From NCBI GenBank assembly GCA_023251285.1, contig JAHEZB010000152.1:1-6125 (forward strand): a stretch of DNA of 6,125 nucleotides, in the 5' to 3' direction. This DNA comes from Chitinophagaceae bacterium. Lineage in GTDB: Bacteria; Bacteroidota; Bacteroidia; Chitinophagales; Chitinophagaceae. Both the position numbers and the translations under genes were made by a program. The notes beneath the pieces are model-generated. The model was not told the DNA's origin. It did not search any database and worked only from the letters and a program-made list of their open reading frames with translations. Below are positions 1 to 6,015 of this stretch, in pieces (position 1 is the first letter of the stretch; each line of letters begins with the position of its first letter).

Positions 1-1463
1 CTATACCCGGGGAAAACCTTCATATGGCACTCGATATTGATCTTCAAAAACTAGGCGAGCAGCTGATGGAGAATAAAGTAGGTTCAATCGTGGCGCTGGA
101 CCCCAAAACGGGGGGAATTCTGGCACTGGTGAGCAGCCCCACTTTTAACCCCAACCTGTTGACTGGCGCAGAGAGGAAAAAGCATTTTTCCCAGCTGTTT
201 TTAGATCCACGATTACCACTTTATAACCGCGCTGTAAGCGCCACTTATTCGCCTGGCTCTACATTCAAAACCTTACAGGCACTGATAGGACTGCAGGAAG
301 GAGTGATTGTTCCTTCTACAAGGTTTACATGTACCGGCGCTTTTTATGGTTGTGGCCGCCCGATGAAATGTTTGGATATTGGAACTTTTAATCTTACCCA
401 GGCAATTACCGTATCTGATAATACTTATTTTGCCAATGTAATGCAACGTTGTATAAACAATCCGGTATATGGATCTGTGGATAGCGCTTTACGTGTGTGG
501 GATCGTTACATGTATGGATTTGGTTTAGGAAACAAATTAGGAATTGATATTCCCGGAGAGCGTGCCGGCCTGATCCCAACACCTAAAACCTATAATCGCA
601 TTTATGGCGAAGGTCATTGGAATTTTTGCACCTTTCGTTCTGTAAGTATCGGACAGGGAGAAGTTTTGACAACTCCGCTGCAGGTGGCCAATGAAATGGC
701 CTATATTGCCAACAAAGGCTGGTACGTTACCCCTCACATGATTGATTCCATTGATGGCGGAGATAAGTTTGATCTGCTCGATTCTTTTAAATTGCGCCAT
801 CGTCCTTTAAGTATTCCGGACTCAATTTTTAATTATGTAGCAGACGGAATGCAGGGCGTAATGGAAAGAGGAACAGGAGCGGCAGCAAAAGTTCCCGGAA
901 TTATAGTTTGCGGAAAAACGGGAACGGTTGAAAACTATTATAAAGGCATTAAGCAAAAAGACCACGCTGTTTTTGCTGCTTTTGCTCCAAGAGAAAATCC
1001 AAAGATCGCCATAGCCGTTATCTGTGAAAACGCCGGATTTGGCGCCAGTTCGTCGGCGCCTATTGCCAGCCTGATGATTGAAAAATATTTAAAAGATTCT
1101 ATAACAGAACCGGATCGCGTGGCCCGCATAGAAGCTATTTCAAAATTGAACCTGATGCCGGCGCGCATTCTTGCCGAGATCAGGCAAAGAGATTCTATTG
1201 TTAAAGCCAAAAATGCAAAAGCGCTATTGGAAAAAACTTATATAAAGTCAATTAAAGACACTACTGGTATTGAAGAGGAAGACAATAGCGATGCATTGGA
1301 CGAATTAAACAAGACAAATGACAGCACAACAAAAAAAGAATCAAAAGCTATTCCGCTAAAGGACACAATACCTGCAAAAAAAGAAAAAATAAAGTCGCAG
1401 CCGGTAAATGCGGTACTTCCCGATAGAAAAAAGGCCAAAATCAAATATGATTCTTTACACTAA
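1..1463 (+). CDS. mrdA: Penicillin-binding protein 2 (PBP2), peptidoglycan D,D-transpeptidase, 5'-truncated by the window
   Basis: This is the C-terminal part of PBP2, which cross-links peptide stems during lateral wall synthesis on the outer face of the inner membrane. The frame is open to the window edge: codons from base 3 read IPGENLH before the Met at 24, and the PG-x-NL stretch is usual in PBP2, so Met24 is internal. Counting from Met24, the three transpeptidase motifs are intact: STFK at 79-82 (nucleophile Ser79), SDN at 131-133 and KTGT at 298-301. The N-terminal membrane anchor and pedestal domain (probably some 150-200 residues) lie outside. After about residue 360 the protein runs into a Lys/Glu/Thr/Ser-rich tail to residue 479 that looks disordered. 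rodA follows after 19 bases, the usual partner and order. The call is firm; whether the upstream genes are mreB/C/D cannot be seen. Confidence 0.95.
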   Translation, partial: IPGENLHMALDIDLQKLGEQLMENKVGSIVALDPKTGGILALVSSPTFNPNLLTGAERKKHFSQLFLDPRLPLYNRAVSATYSPGSTFKTLQALIGLQEGVIVPSTRFTCTGAFYGCGRPMKCLDIGTFNLTQAITVSDNTYFANVMQRCINNPVYGSVDSALRVWDRYMYGFGLGNKLGIDIPGERAGLIPTPKTYNRIYGEGHWNFCTFRSVSIGQGEVLTTPLQVANEMAYIANKGWYVTPHMIDSIDGGDKFDLLDSFKLRHRPLSIPDSIFNYVADGMQGVMERGTGAAAKVPGIIVCGKTGTVENYYKGIKQKDHAVFAAFAPRENPKIAIAVICENAGFGASSSAPIASLMIEKYLKDSITEPDRVARIEAISKLNLMPARILAEIRQRDSIVKAKNAKALLEKTYIKSIKDTTGIEEEDNSDALDELNKTNDSTTKKESKAIPLKDTIPAKKEKIKSQPVNAVLPDRKKAKIKYDSLH

Positions 1464-1482
1464 AACACTATTTCACCTTTAA

Positions 1483-2838
1483 ATGCGAGATCATGCTATC
1501 ATATCCAAAGGAATAGACTGGCTAAGTGTATGGCTGTACATTATCCTCGTTTCTATTGGCGTTCTGTGTATTTTTTCTGTTGAATATCACAATACCGGTG
1601 ACATATGGCAAAATATTATCGGCCTTAAAAAAAATTATTCCCGCCAATTACTATTTATAGGTATTTCCGCGATTCTTGCCATCTTTATTTTACTCACCGA
1701 TAGTAAGTTTTTTACGGCAACCGCCAATCTCAGTTATGCATTTGGCATCCTGCTTATGATGGCTACTTTTGTTTTGGGAAAGGATATTAATGGATCCAAA
1801 TCGTGGATACCTATGGGTTTTTTCAATCTTCAACCCGTTGAAACGTGTAAAATTTTTACAGCTTTGGCGCTCGCAAAATATTTGTCGCGCCCGGAAACAA
1901 ATTTCCAAAATACCAGGTCTCAATTGATCGCCGCTGCGATTGCTTTAACACCGGCCGTTTTTTCTGTTTTGCAAAATGAAACAGGACTTGCACTTGTTTA
2001 TTTTTCATTTTTAATTCCGATGTATCGTGAAGGGCTTCCACCTATTTATCTGATTATCGGGTTTTCATTTGGTGTCCTCGTGGTGGCTACGATATTGGTC
2101 GAAAAAAATCTGTTGGCACTGATCCTGACGATAATCGCCGGGATTGTTATTTATGTTTTAAGAAGAACAATCAAGCGAGATAAAGCTGTTTTAATTGTAA
2201 TTCTGGGACTTTGGGTGCTGTGTGTCGGAATTCAAAGGTTTGCAGTTCCTTATATTTTCAAACATGTTCTGCATCAATACCAGGTAGAAAGAATTATGAA
2301 CACCTTTGGCGTTGATTATGTTCCTGATGCGGAAACGGTACTTTTGAGCAAAGAAGACAAATTAGAGCAGAGCAAAACAAAAAAAGCGGCAAAAGCGAAG
2401 GAAAATTATAACGTAAAACAATCAAAAATTGCAATCGGTTCCGGCGGATTTTGGGGAAAAGGGTTTTTAAAAGGAACACAGACACAAGGTGATTTTGTGC
2501 CGGAACAACACACCGATTTTATCTTCACTTCTGTGGGAGAGAACTTTGGTTTTTGGGGAAGTACATTAGTCGTCCTTTTATACATTGTCTTTATGCTTCG
2601 GATTGTTTTTTTGGCCGAGCGGCAGCGAAGTACCTTCACGCGGGTGTATGCCTATAGCGTTGCGGCAATCATCTTTTTCCACGTGTCGATTAATATTTGT
2701 ATGACCATAGGCCTTGCTCCTGTCATCGGCATTACTTTGCCTTTATTCAGCTATGGCGGCTCATCATTGCTTACGTTTACCATTTTAATTTTTATCCTGA
2801 TAAGATTGGATGCAGACAGGCAAATGGTTTTGAGGTAG
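1483..2838 (+). CDS. rodA: RodA, SEDS-family peptidoglycan glycosyltransferase
   Basis: RodA polymerises lipid II into glycan strands and works with PBP2 in the elongasome. The 451-residue product is a polytopic membrane protein with roughly ten hydrophobic helices (for example about 13-33, 54-72, 80-98, 186-205, 235-252, 358-378, 390-412, 427-443). SEDS signatures are in order: GSKSWIPMG (104-112), QPVE..K (117-123), KIAIGSGGFWGKG (315-327), PEQHTDFIF (340-348) and LPLFSYGGSS (419-428). Asp345 in TDFIF aligns, from family knowledge, with the catalytic Asp of RodA. Small departures are Val for Ser in QPSE and Glu166 where a D-x-G motif is more usual. A Lys/Glu-rich stretch at about 278-308 enlarges the extracytoplasmic loop before the catalytic motif. 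The ATG is the first after mrdA, with no clear Shine-Dalgarno, so expression is probably from the mrdA transcript. Confidence 0.97.
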   Translation: MRDHAIISKGIDWLSVWLYIILVSIGVLCIFSVEYHNTGDIWQNIIGLKKNYSRQLLFIGISAILAIFILLTDSKFFTATANLSYAFGILLMMATFVLGKDINGSKSWIPMGFFNLQPVETCKIFTALALAKYLSRPETNFQNTRSQLIAAAIALTPAVFSVLQNETGLALVYFSFLIPMYREGLPPIYLIIGFSFGVLVVATILVEKNLLALILTIIAGIVIYVLRRTIKRDKAVLIVILGLWVLCVGIQRFAVPYIFKHVLHQYQVERIMNTFGVDYVPDAETVLLSKEDKLEQSKTKKAAKAKENYNVKQSKIAIGSGGFWGKGFLKGTQTQGDFVPEQHTDFIFTSVGENFGFWGSTLVVLLYIVFMLRIVFLAERQRSTFTRVYAYSVAAIIFFHVSINICMTIGLAPVIGITLPLFSYGGSSLLTFTILIFILIRLDADRQMVLR

Positions 2839-2928
2839 AACCGATTGTTATAAGAACACAAATCCGGTTTGTTTGTTCATTTGCTGCTGTTGATTTCTAT
2901 GCAACTCTTTAGAATTGAAACGTGGTAT

Positions 2929-2955
2929 AATTCGTGCAATTAGTGTAATTCGTGG
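2929..2955. repeat. Three tandem 9-base units, consensus AATTcGTGn
   Basis: Three directly adjoining 9-mers are seen: AATTCGTGC (2929-2937), AATTAGTGT (2938-2946) and AATTCGTGG (2947-2955). They sit 16 bases before the ATG of the hydrolase gene, in the 133-base rodA-hydrolase spacer. A partial relative (AATT...CGTGG) lies just upstream at 2913-2925. The first unit overlaps a TATAAT hexamer at 2926-2931, but I see no convincing partner box, so I do not call a promoter. The array could be an operator, a member of a dispersed intergenic repeat family, or chance. The rest of the spacer holds only a weak, bulged hairpin at 2854-2878 without a T-tract. Confidence 0.6.
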
Positions 2956-2971
2956 CAAAAAAATTTTTTAA

Positions 2972-3703
2972 ATGAAAATCATTCCCTTAAGTGAAGGAGC
3001 TTTTACGGTAGATCAGACAAAAAAGTTTATTCCTTTTGATGTTGATCACGATGATCTGCAAAAAAGAAATAAAGGAAGCATTTTAGTAGAGATACAACCA
3101 TTTGTCGTCATTACTTCAAAAGATATTATTCTTTGCGACACAGGCCTCGGGCATGCAGATGAAAGCGGACAATTGCAGATTCATAAAAATCTTGCTGCCA
3201 ATGGAATCAATTCATCAGATGTTACAAAAGTCCTTTTGTCTCATTTACATAAAGATCATAGCGGCGGAATCGGAATGCGGGACAAAAACCAGCCTTCGTT
3301 TGAAAACGCCACTTATTTCATCAATAAAAACGAATGGGAATTTGCCTTCAAAAAGGAATCTTCTTCTTATCGTACTCATGATTTTTCATTTTTGGATAAA
3401 AACGGAAAAGTAACATTTACGGAAGGTGATGGTGATATTGATGGTTACATTCATTATGAATTAACAGGAGCACATTCCCCTTTTCACCAGGTGTTTAAAA
3501 TTGTTGAAAACGATGAAACCGTTTTCTTTGGAGGCGATGTAGCGCCTCAGTTACAACAAATGAAGAACCGGTTCAAGGCGAAATATGATTATGACGGCGC
3601 TGCGGCAATGCAATTGAGAATGCAATGGTGGAAAATCGGGCAGCAGGAAAAATGGACTTTTTTATTTTATCATGATATAAAAAATCCGGTTTTTTCGTTT
3701 TAA
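2972..3703 (+). CDS. Metallo-beta-lactamase-fold metal-dependent hydrolase (lactonase-like group), substrate unknown
   Basis: This 243-residue protein has no signal peptide and is probably cytoplasmic. The metallo-beta-lactamase fold is shown by SHLHKDHSGG, giving metal ligands His91, His93, Asp95 and His96, then TGAHSPFHQ with His168, GGDV with the bridging Asp189, and FYHD with His234. A DTGLG motif (56-60) marks the early core strand and turn. The full two-metal site implies an active hydrolase. The H-x-H-x-D-H, GAHSP and GGD arrangement with a C-terminal HD resembles the group containing N-acyl-homoserine lactonases and many uncharacterised esterase or lactonase-like enzymes, so the substrate cannot be assigned. 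The ATG is chosen because the product starts directly with a typical N-terminal strand (MKIIPLSEGAFT). No Shine-Dalgarno is seen; the leader is A/T-rich. rimM starts 10 bases after the stop, suggesting co-transcription. Confidence 0.88.
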   Translation: MKIIPLSEGAFTVDQTKKFIPFDVDHDDLQKRNKGSILVEIQPFVVITSKDIILCDTGLGHADESGQLQIHKNLAANGINSSDVTKVLLSHLHKDHSGGIGMRDKNQPSFENATYFINKNEWEFAFKKESSSYRTHDFSFLDKNGKVTFTEGDGDIDGYIHYELTGAHSPFHQVFKIVENDETVFFGGDVAPQLQQMKNRFKAKYDYDGAAAMQLRMQWWKIGQQEKWTFLFYHDIKNPVFSF

Positions 3704-3713
3704 TTTCAAACAG

Positions 3714-4223
3714 ATGAATGAATATTTTAAAATAGGCAAACTCGCAGCTACTTATGGCACGGAGGGGCAATTAATTCTAGAACATAGCCTTGGCAAGAAA
3801 ACATCGTTAAAGGGCCTGGAAACTATTTTTATCGAAGAAAAAAAAGAAAGTTTTCTCCCTTATTTTATTTCTTCAACCAAAATAAAGAATGAAAAGGAAA
3901 CTTACGTCAAGCTTGATGGAATTGATTCAAAAGAATCTGCAAGGGTTTTGGTAAAAAAAGAAGTTTGGTTGAATGAGAATGACTTTAAGAAATTTTCAGC
4001 TTCTGCCGCGCCTATTTCTTTGCTTGGCTTTACAATTATTAATGATAAAAAAGAACTCGGGGAAGTGATTGAGGTGATAGAACAGCCGCACCAGATATTG
4101 TGTACTATTTTATTTAATGGGAAAGAAATTTACATTCCCATTCATGAAGATTTTTTGGAAAAAGTAGATAAAAGAAACCGAAAATTGTATGTGGCGCTTC
4201 CTGAAGGATTACTAGACCTTTAG
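3714..4223 (+). CDS. rimM: Ribosome maturation factor RimM
   Basis: RimM is a cytoplasmic factor that binds ribosomal protein S19 and the 30S head and assists 16S rRNA processing. The 169-residue product has the normal length and two-domain layout. The N-terminal beta-barrel (about 1-90) opens with FKIGKLAATYGTEGQ, the family's G-K-x-x-x-x-x-G-x-x-G segment, and contains YVKLDGIDSKESARVL, a typical RimM motif. The C-terminal PRC-barrel part (about 100-169) includes LLGFTIIND and LGEVIEVIEQPHQ, then YIPIHEDFLEKVD near the end. The gene follows the hydrolase by 10 bases. The usual partners rpsP, trmD and rplS are not in the window. The start gives the standard N-terminus. It is the last plus-strand gene and converges on the tRNA gene. 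Confidence 0.93.
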   Translation: MNEYFKIGKLAATYGTEGQLILEHSLGKKTSLKGLETIFIEEKKESFLPYFISSTKIKNEKETYVKLDGIDSKESARVLVKKEVWLNENDFKKFSASAAPISLLGFTIINDKKELGEVIEVIEQPHQILCTILFNGKEIYIPIHEDFLEKVDKRNRKLYVALPEGLLDL

Positions 4224-4267
4224 AAAAAGTGGAGAGCGAAAGCGCCGGTGCCAATGAATTTTTGAAA

Positions 4268-4314
4268 ACAGCAAACGTGCTTATTTATTGTTTTGCTGTA
4301 TTAGTAAATAAGCA
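4268..4314 (-). terminator. Interleaved inverted repeats between convergent rimM and tRNA-Ala; possible tRNA terminator
   Basis: Two inverted repeats overlap here. One pairs ACAGCAAA (4268-4275) with TTTGCTGT (4292-4299); the other pairs TGCTTATTTA (4278-4287) with TAAATAAGCA (4305-4314). On the minus strand the first is followed by a short T-run (GCTGTTTTC), compatible with an intrinsic terminator for the tRNA-Ala transcript. Neither repeat has a T-tract on the plus strand, so termination of rimM is not explained. The arms are AT-rich and the loops 16-17 bases long, so the terminator role is tentative. Confidence 0.35.
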
Positions 4315-4327
4315 GACTAATAAAAGG

Positions 4328-4400
4328 TGGAGGATATCGGACTCGAACCGATCACCTCAAACATGCCATGCTTGCGCTCTACCAGATGAGCTAATCCCCC
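4328..4400 (-). tRNA. tRNA-Ala, anticodon GGC
   Basis: The minus strand folds into a standard 73-base cloverleaf. The acceptor stem pairs GGGGGAT with ATCCTCC and contains the G3:U70 wobble, the main identity element for alanyl-tRNA synthetase. The D arm is GCTC / GAGC around an 8-base loop with GG. The anticodon stem CAAGC / GTTTG encloses loop ATGGCAT, giving anticodon GGC, which reads GCC and GCU. The T arm is ATCGG / CCGAT around TTCGAGT, and the discriminator is A73. The CCA end is not fully encoded: CC then T follows, so a CCA-adding enzyme is needed. It lies downstream of citrate synthase on the same strand, with its own candidate promoter. Confidence 0.97.
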
Positions 4401-4410
4401 GTTTTATTTC

Positions 4411-4445
4411 AAAGAAACCGCCGCAAAAACTCTTTCCTGCGGCGG
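4411..4445 (-). terminator. Candidate intrinsic terminator downstream of citrate synthase
   Basis: On the minus strand an 8-bp perfect GC-rich stem, CCGCCGCA paired with TGCGGCGG (4438-4445 with 4418-4425), closes a 12-base loop and is followed at once by TTTCTTT (4417-4411). This is a classic rho-independent shape for transcripts from citrate synthase, whose stop codon is about 80 bases upstream. The plus strand has no T-tract after the stem, so orientation is clear. It lies 10 bases before the tRNA gene, which could not be expressed past it unless transcription started inside the hairpin. Confidence 0.65.
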
Positions 4446-4476
4446 CAAATATAATGACAAAATGTGGAAAGCAAAA
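4446..4476 (-). promoter_or_regulatory. Candidate Bacteroidota-type promoter for tRNA-Ala
   Basis: On the minus strand a -7 element TATATTTG (4453 down to 4446) matches the Bacteroidota consensus TAnnTTTG exactly. A TTTTG -33 element (4476 down to 4472) lies 18 bases upstream, within the accepted spacing. Transcription would be expected to start about 4-8 bases beyond the -7 element, near 4438-4442, inside the first arm of the adjacent hairpin. That gives a tRNA leader of about 40 bases. The assignment is from pattern and position; no start-site data are available. Confidence 0.6.
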
Positions 4477-4485
4477 TGCAAAATG
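4458..4485 (-). repeat. Phased CATTTTG heptamers upstream of tRNA-Ala
   Basis: The minus strand carries three exact copies of CATTTTG, at 4485-4479, 4478-4472 and 4464-4458. The first two adjoin, and the third is displaced by exactly 14 bases, keeping a 7-base phase. The middle copy supplies the -33 element of the candidate tRNA promoter, while the third falls in its spacer. This may be slippage-derived sequence or redundant -33 boxes. Confidence 0.45.
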
Positions 4486-4526
4486 CGGAAACATCGAACG
4501 TTCAACCTTGACACTTAACCTTCAGA

Positions 4527-5852
4527 CTAATCTCCCCAAATCTCTGCTTTTCCTTCCAGCCACAGTTTTACCAAACGGTTAGAAACAGATTTTGGTCTTT
4601 CCAGGGGATAACCCAAAGCTCTGTCCCAGCAAAGACTGGCCAAAACTCCCAAAGAACGCGCAACTCCAAAAAGCACGGTATAAAATTCATATTCTACCAT
4701 TCCATAGTGAACCAATAAAGCGCCACTGTGTGCATCTACATTCGGCCAGGGATTTTTTATTTTCGCAATCGAGCCGAGAATGTTCGGAACAGTTTCATAG
4801 ATATTCCAGACAGTTTGAACCAATTTATCATCCGGCATGTGCTTTTTACCAAATGCCATTTGAGCTTCAAATCGCGGATCGGTTCTTCTTAAAACAGCAT
4901 GTCCATATCCGGGAACGACTTTTCCTTCTGACAAAGTTTTCTTTACATAAGTTTCAATCTGCTCTTTTGTTGGAAGGTCACTTCCGATTTCTTTCTGCAT
5001 TTCAAAAATCCATTTGATCACCTCCTGGTTGGCAAGTCCGTGTAAAGGCCCTGCCAATCCATTCATTCCCGCAGCAAAAGAAAGGTATGGATCACTCAAA
5101 GCTGAACCAACCAAATGGGTGGTATGAGCAGAAACGTTGCCGCCTTCATGATCAGAATGAATCGTCATATAAAGCCGCATCAGTTCTTTAAAACTTTCAT
5201 CCTCATAGCCCAGCATGTGGGCAAAATTACCGGCCCAATCCAGCAATCCATTTGGCTGAATGTGTTTTCCGTTTTTATATTTTCTGCGATATACATAAGC
5301 TGCGATTCTTGGAAGTCGGGCAATCAAATCCATTGCGTCATCAAATACCGGAGACCAATAATCTTTTTTGCTCATTCCTTCTGCATATTTTTTTGCAAAC
5401 ACACTTTCCGTTTGAAGCGCCATAATTCCGACCACAAATTGGGTCATGGGGTGTGCTGTTTCAGGCAATGATTCAATCGTGTCGAATACGTAATTCGGCA
5501 CGTGGCTTCTGCGCTGCCAAACGCTGCTCATGTGCTGTGCATCTTCGTCGGTTGGCATATCTCCTACCAGCATTAAATAAAATAATCCCTCCGGCAAAGG
5601 CTCACTCCCGCCCTCTGCTTTCGGAAGTTTTTCTTTTAATTCAGGAATAGAATATCCGCGAAAACGAATGCCATCCTGGGAATCGAGAAGAGAGGTTTCT
5701 GTAACTAATCCCGTAATACCGCGCATGCCCTGGTAGATCTGTGATAATCTTACTTCGCCAATGATCCGGTCGCCGTGCTCTTTTACAATGTCTTTTACTT
5801 CTGCAGCAACAATGTCTGCCTTCGCCTTAAATTTGTCTTTAATTACTCCCAT
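4527..5852 (-). CDS. gltA: Citrate synthase, mitochondrial/eukaryotic-type family
   Basis: The enzyme condenses oxaloacetate with acetyl-CoA to citrate, the entry step of the TCA cycle, in the cytoplasm. The 441-residue product matches mitochondrial citrate synthase along nearly its whole length, for example GIRFRGYSIPE (61-71), LPKAEGGSEPLPEGLF (76-91), LMRLYMTIHSDHEGGNVSAHT (224-244), GLAGPLHGLANQE (265-277), VVPGYGHAVLR (312-322), NPWPNVDAHSG (367-377) and LERPKS (417-422). From pig enzyme numbering, the catalytic residues correspond to His271, His318 and Asp373; substrate-binding residues to His235, Arg327, Arg399 and Arg419. All are present. There is no targeting peptide. The N-terminus (1-35) is a charged helix like that of the mature mitochondrial enzyme, supporting this ATG. 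The gene lies 163 bases downstream of an LptF/LptG-type permease and has its own candidate promoter and terminator. Confidence 0.97.
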   Translation of the reverse strand: MGVIKDKFKAKADIVAAEVKDIVKEHGDRIIGEVRLSQIYQGMRGITGLVTETSLLDSQDGIRFRGYSIPELKEKLPKAEGGSEPLPEGLFYLMLVGDMPTDEDAQHMSSVWQRRSHVPNYVFDTIESLPETAHPMTQFVVGIMALQTESVFAKKYAEGMSKKDYWSPVFDDAMDLIARLPRIAAYVYRRKYKNGKHIQPNGLLDWAGNFAHMLGYEDESFKELMRLYMTIHSDHEGGNVSAHTTHLVGSALSDPYLSFAAGMNGLAGPLHGLANQEVIKWIFEMQKEIGSDLPTKEQIETYVKKTLSEGKVVPGYGHAVLRRTDPRFEAQMAFGKKHMPDDKLVQTVWNIYETVPNILGSIAKIKNPWPNVDAHSGALLVHYGMVEYEFYTVLFGVARSLGVLASLCWDRALGYPLERPKSVSNRLVKLWLEGKAEIWGD

Positions 5853-5881
5853 AGTATAAAATAGTTGTTATTGTGATTGAT

Positions 5882-5905
5882 CGTTGTTGAAGAAATTCAA
5901 CAGCG
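5882..5905. other. 10-bp inverted repeat with 4-base loop in the citrate synthase leader
   Basis: The arms CGTTGTTGAA (5882-5891) and TTCAACAGCG (5896-5905) flank the loop GAAA. As plus-strand RNA all ten positions pair, with one G-U wobble and a GNRA-type loop. As minus-strand RNA one position becomes an A-C mismatch and the loop is UUUC. It begins about 30 bases upstream of the citrate synthase ATG and touches the predicted transcription start. No T-tract follows on either strand, so it is not a usual terminator. It could be an operator or a 5' mRNA stem-loop. Confidence 0.45.
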
Positions 5906-5906
5906 T

Positions 5907-5938
5907 TAAAGTTAACCATAGAGCAGGTTTTCAACAAA
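5907..5938 (-). promoter_or_regulatory. Candidate promoter of citrate synthase
   Basis: On the minus strand TAACTTTA (5914 down to 5907) matches the Bacteroidota -7 consensus TAnnTTTG in all but the last base. A TTTG (5938-5935) lies 20 bases upstream as the -33 element; a TTG just after it would give 17-base spacing. The start would fall near 5900, about 48 bases before the ATG. The match is less exact than the tRNA promoter, and such AT-rich motifs occur by chance. Confidence 0.35.
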
Positions 5939-6015
5939 AGAAATATTTGAAGAGATGGAGATCAACGACCAGCGGCAAAAGCGATTCGCACCAGCTCGTC
6001 CATCATCTGAAATGC

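Noticed and set aside
2854..2878. Bulged hairpin after rodA as its terminator
   Set aside because: The stem has a 2-base bulge and few G-C pairs, and no T-tract follows.
2697..2912. Plus-strand 71-codon frame overlapping the rodA 3' end
   Set aside because: It is mostly an out-of-frame reading of conserved RodA codons, with no supporting features in the spacer.
2860..3692. The 11-mer AAATCCGGTTT occurring at both 2860-2870 and 3682-3692
   Set aside because: A few repeated 11-mers are expected by chance in 6 kb; one copy is coding, and no further context is shared.
3679..3695. A6-loop-T6 inverted repeat at the end of the hydrolase gene as a terminator
   Set aside because: The stem is only A-T pairs, it lies inside the coding sequence (codons for KNPVF), and rimM starts 19 bases later in what looks like the same transcript.
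4229..4582. Plus-strand open frame of 117 codons after rimM
   Set aside because: It runs antisense through the tRNA-Ala gene and into the 3' end of citrate synthase, with low-complexity content and no recognisable domain.
4592..5650. Several plus-strand open frames of 65-141 codons opposite citrate synthase
   Set aside because: They are the reverse complement of a strongly conserved enzyme gene; their products are Cys/His/Phe-rich with no family resemblance.
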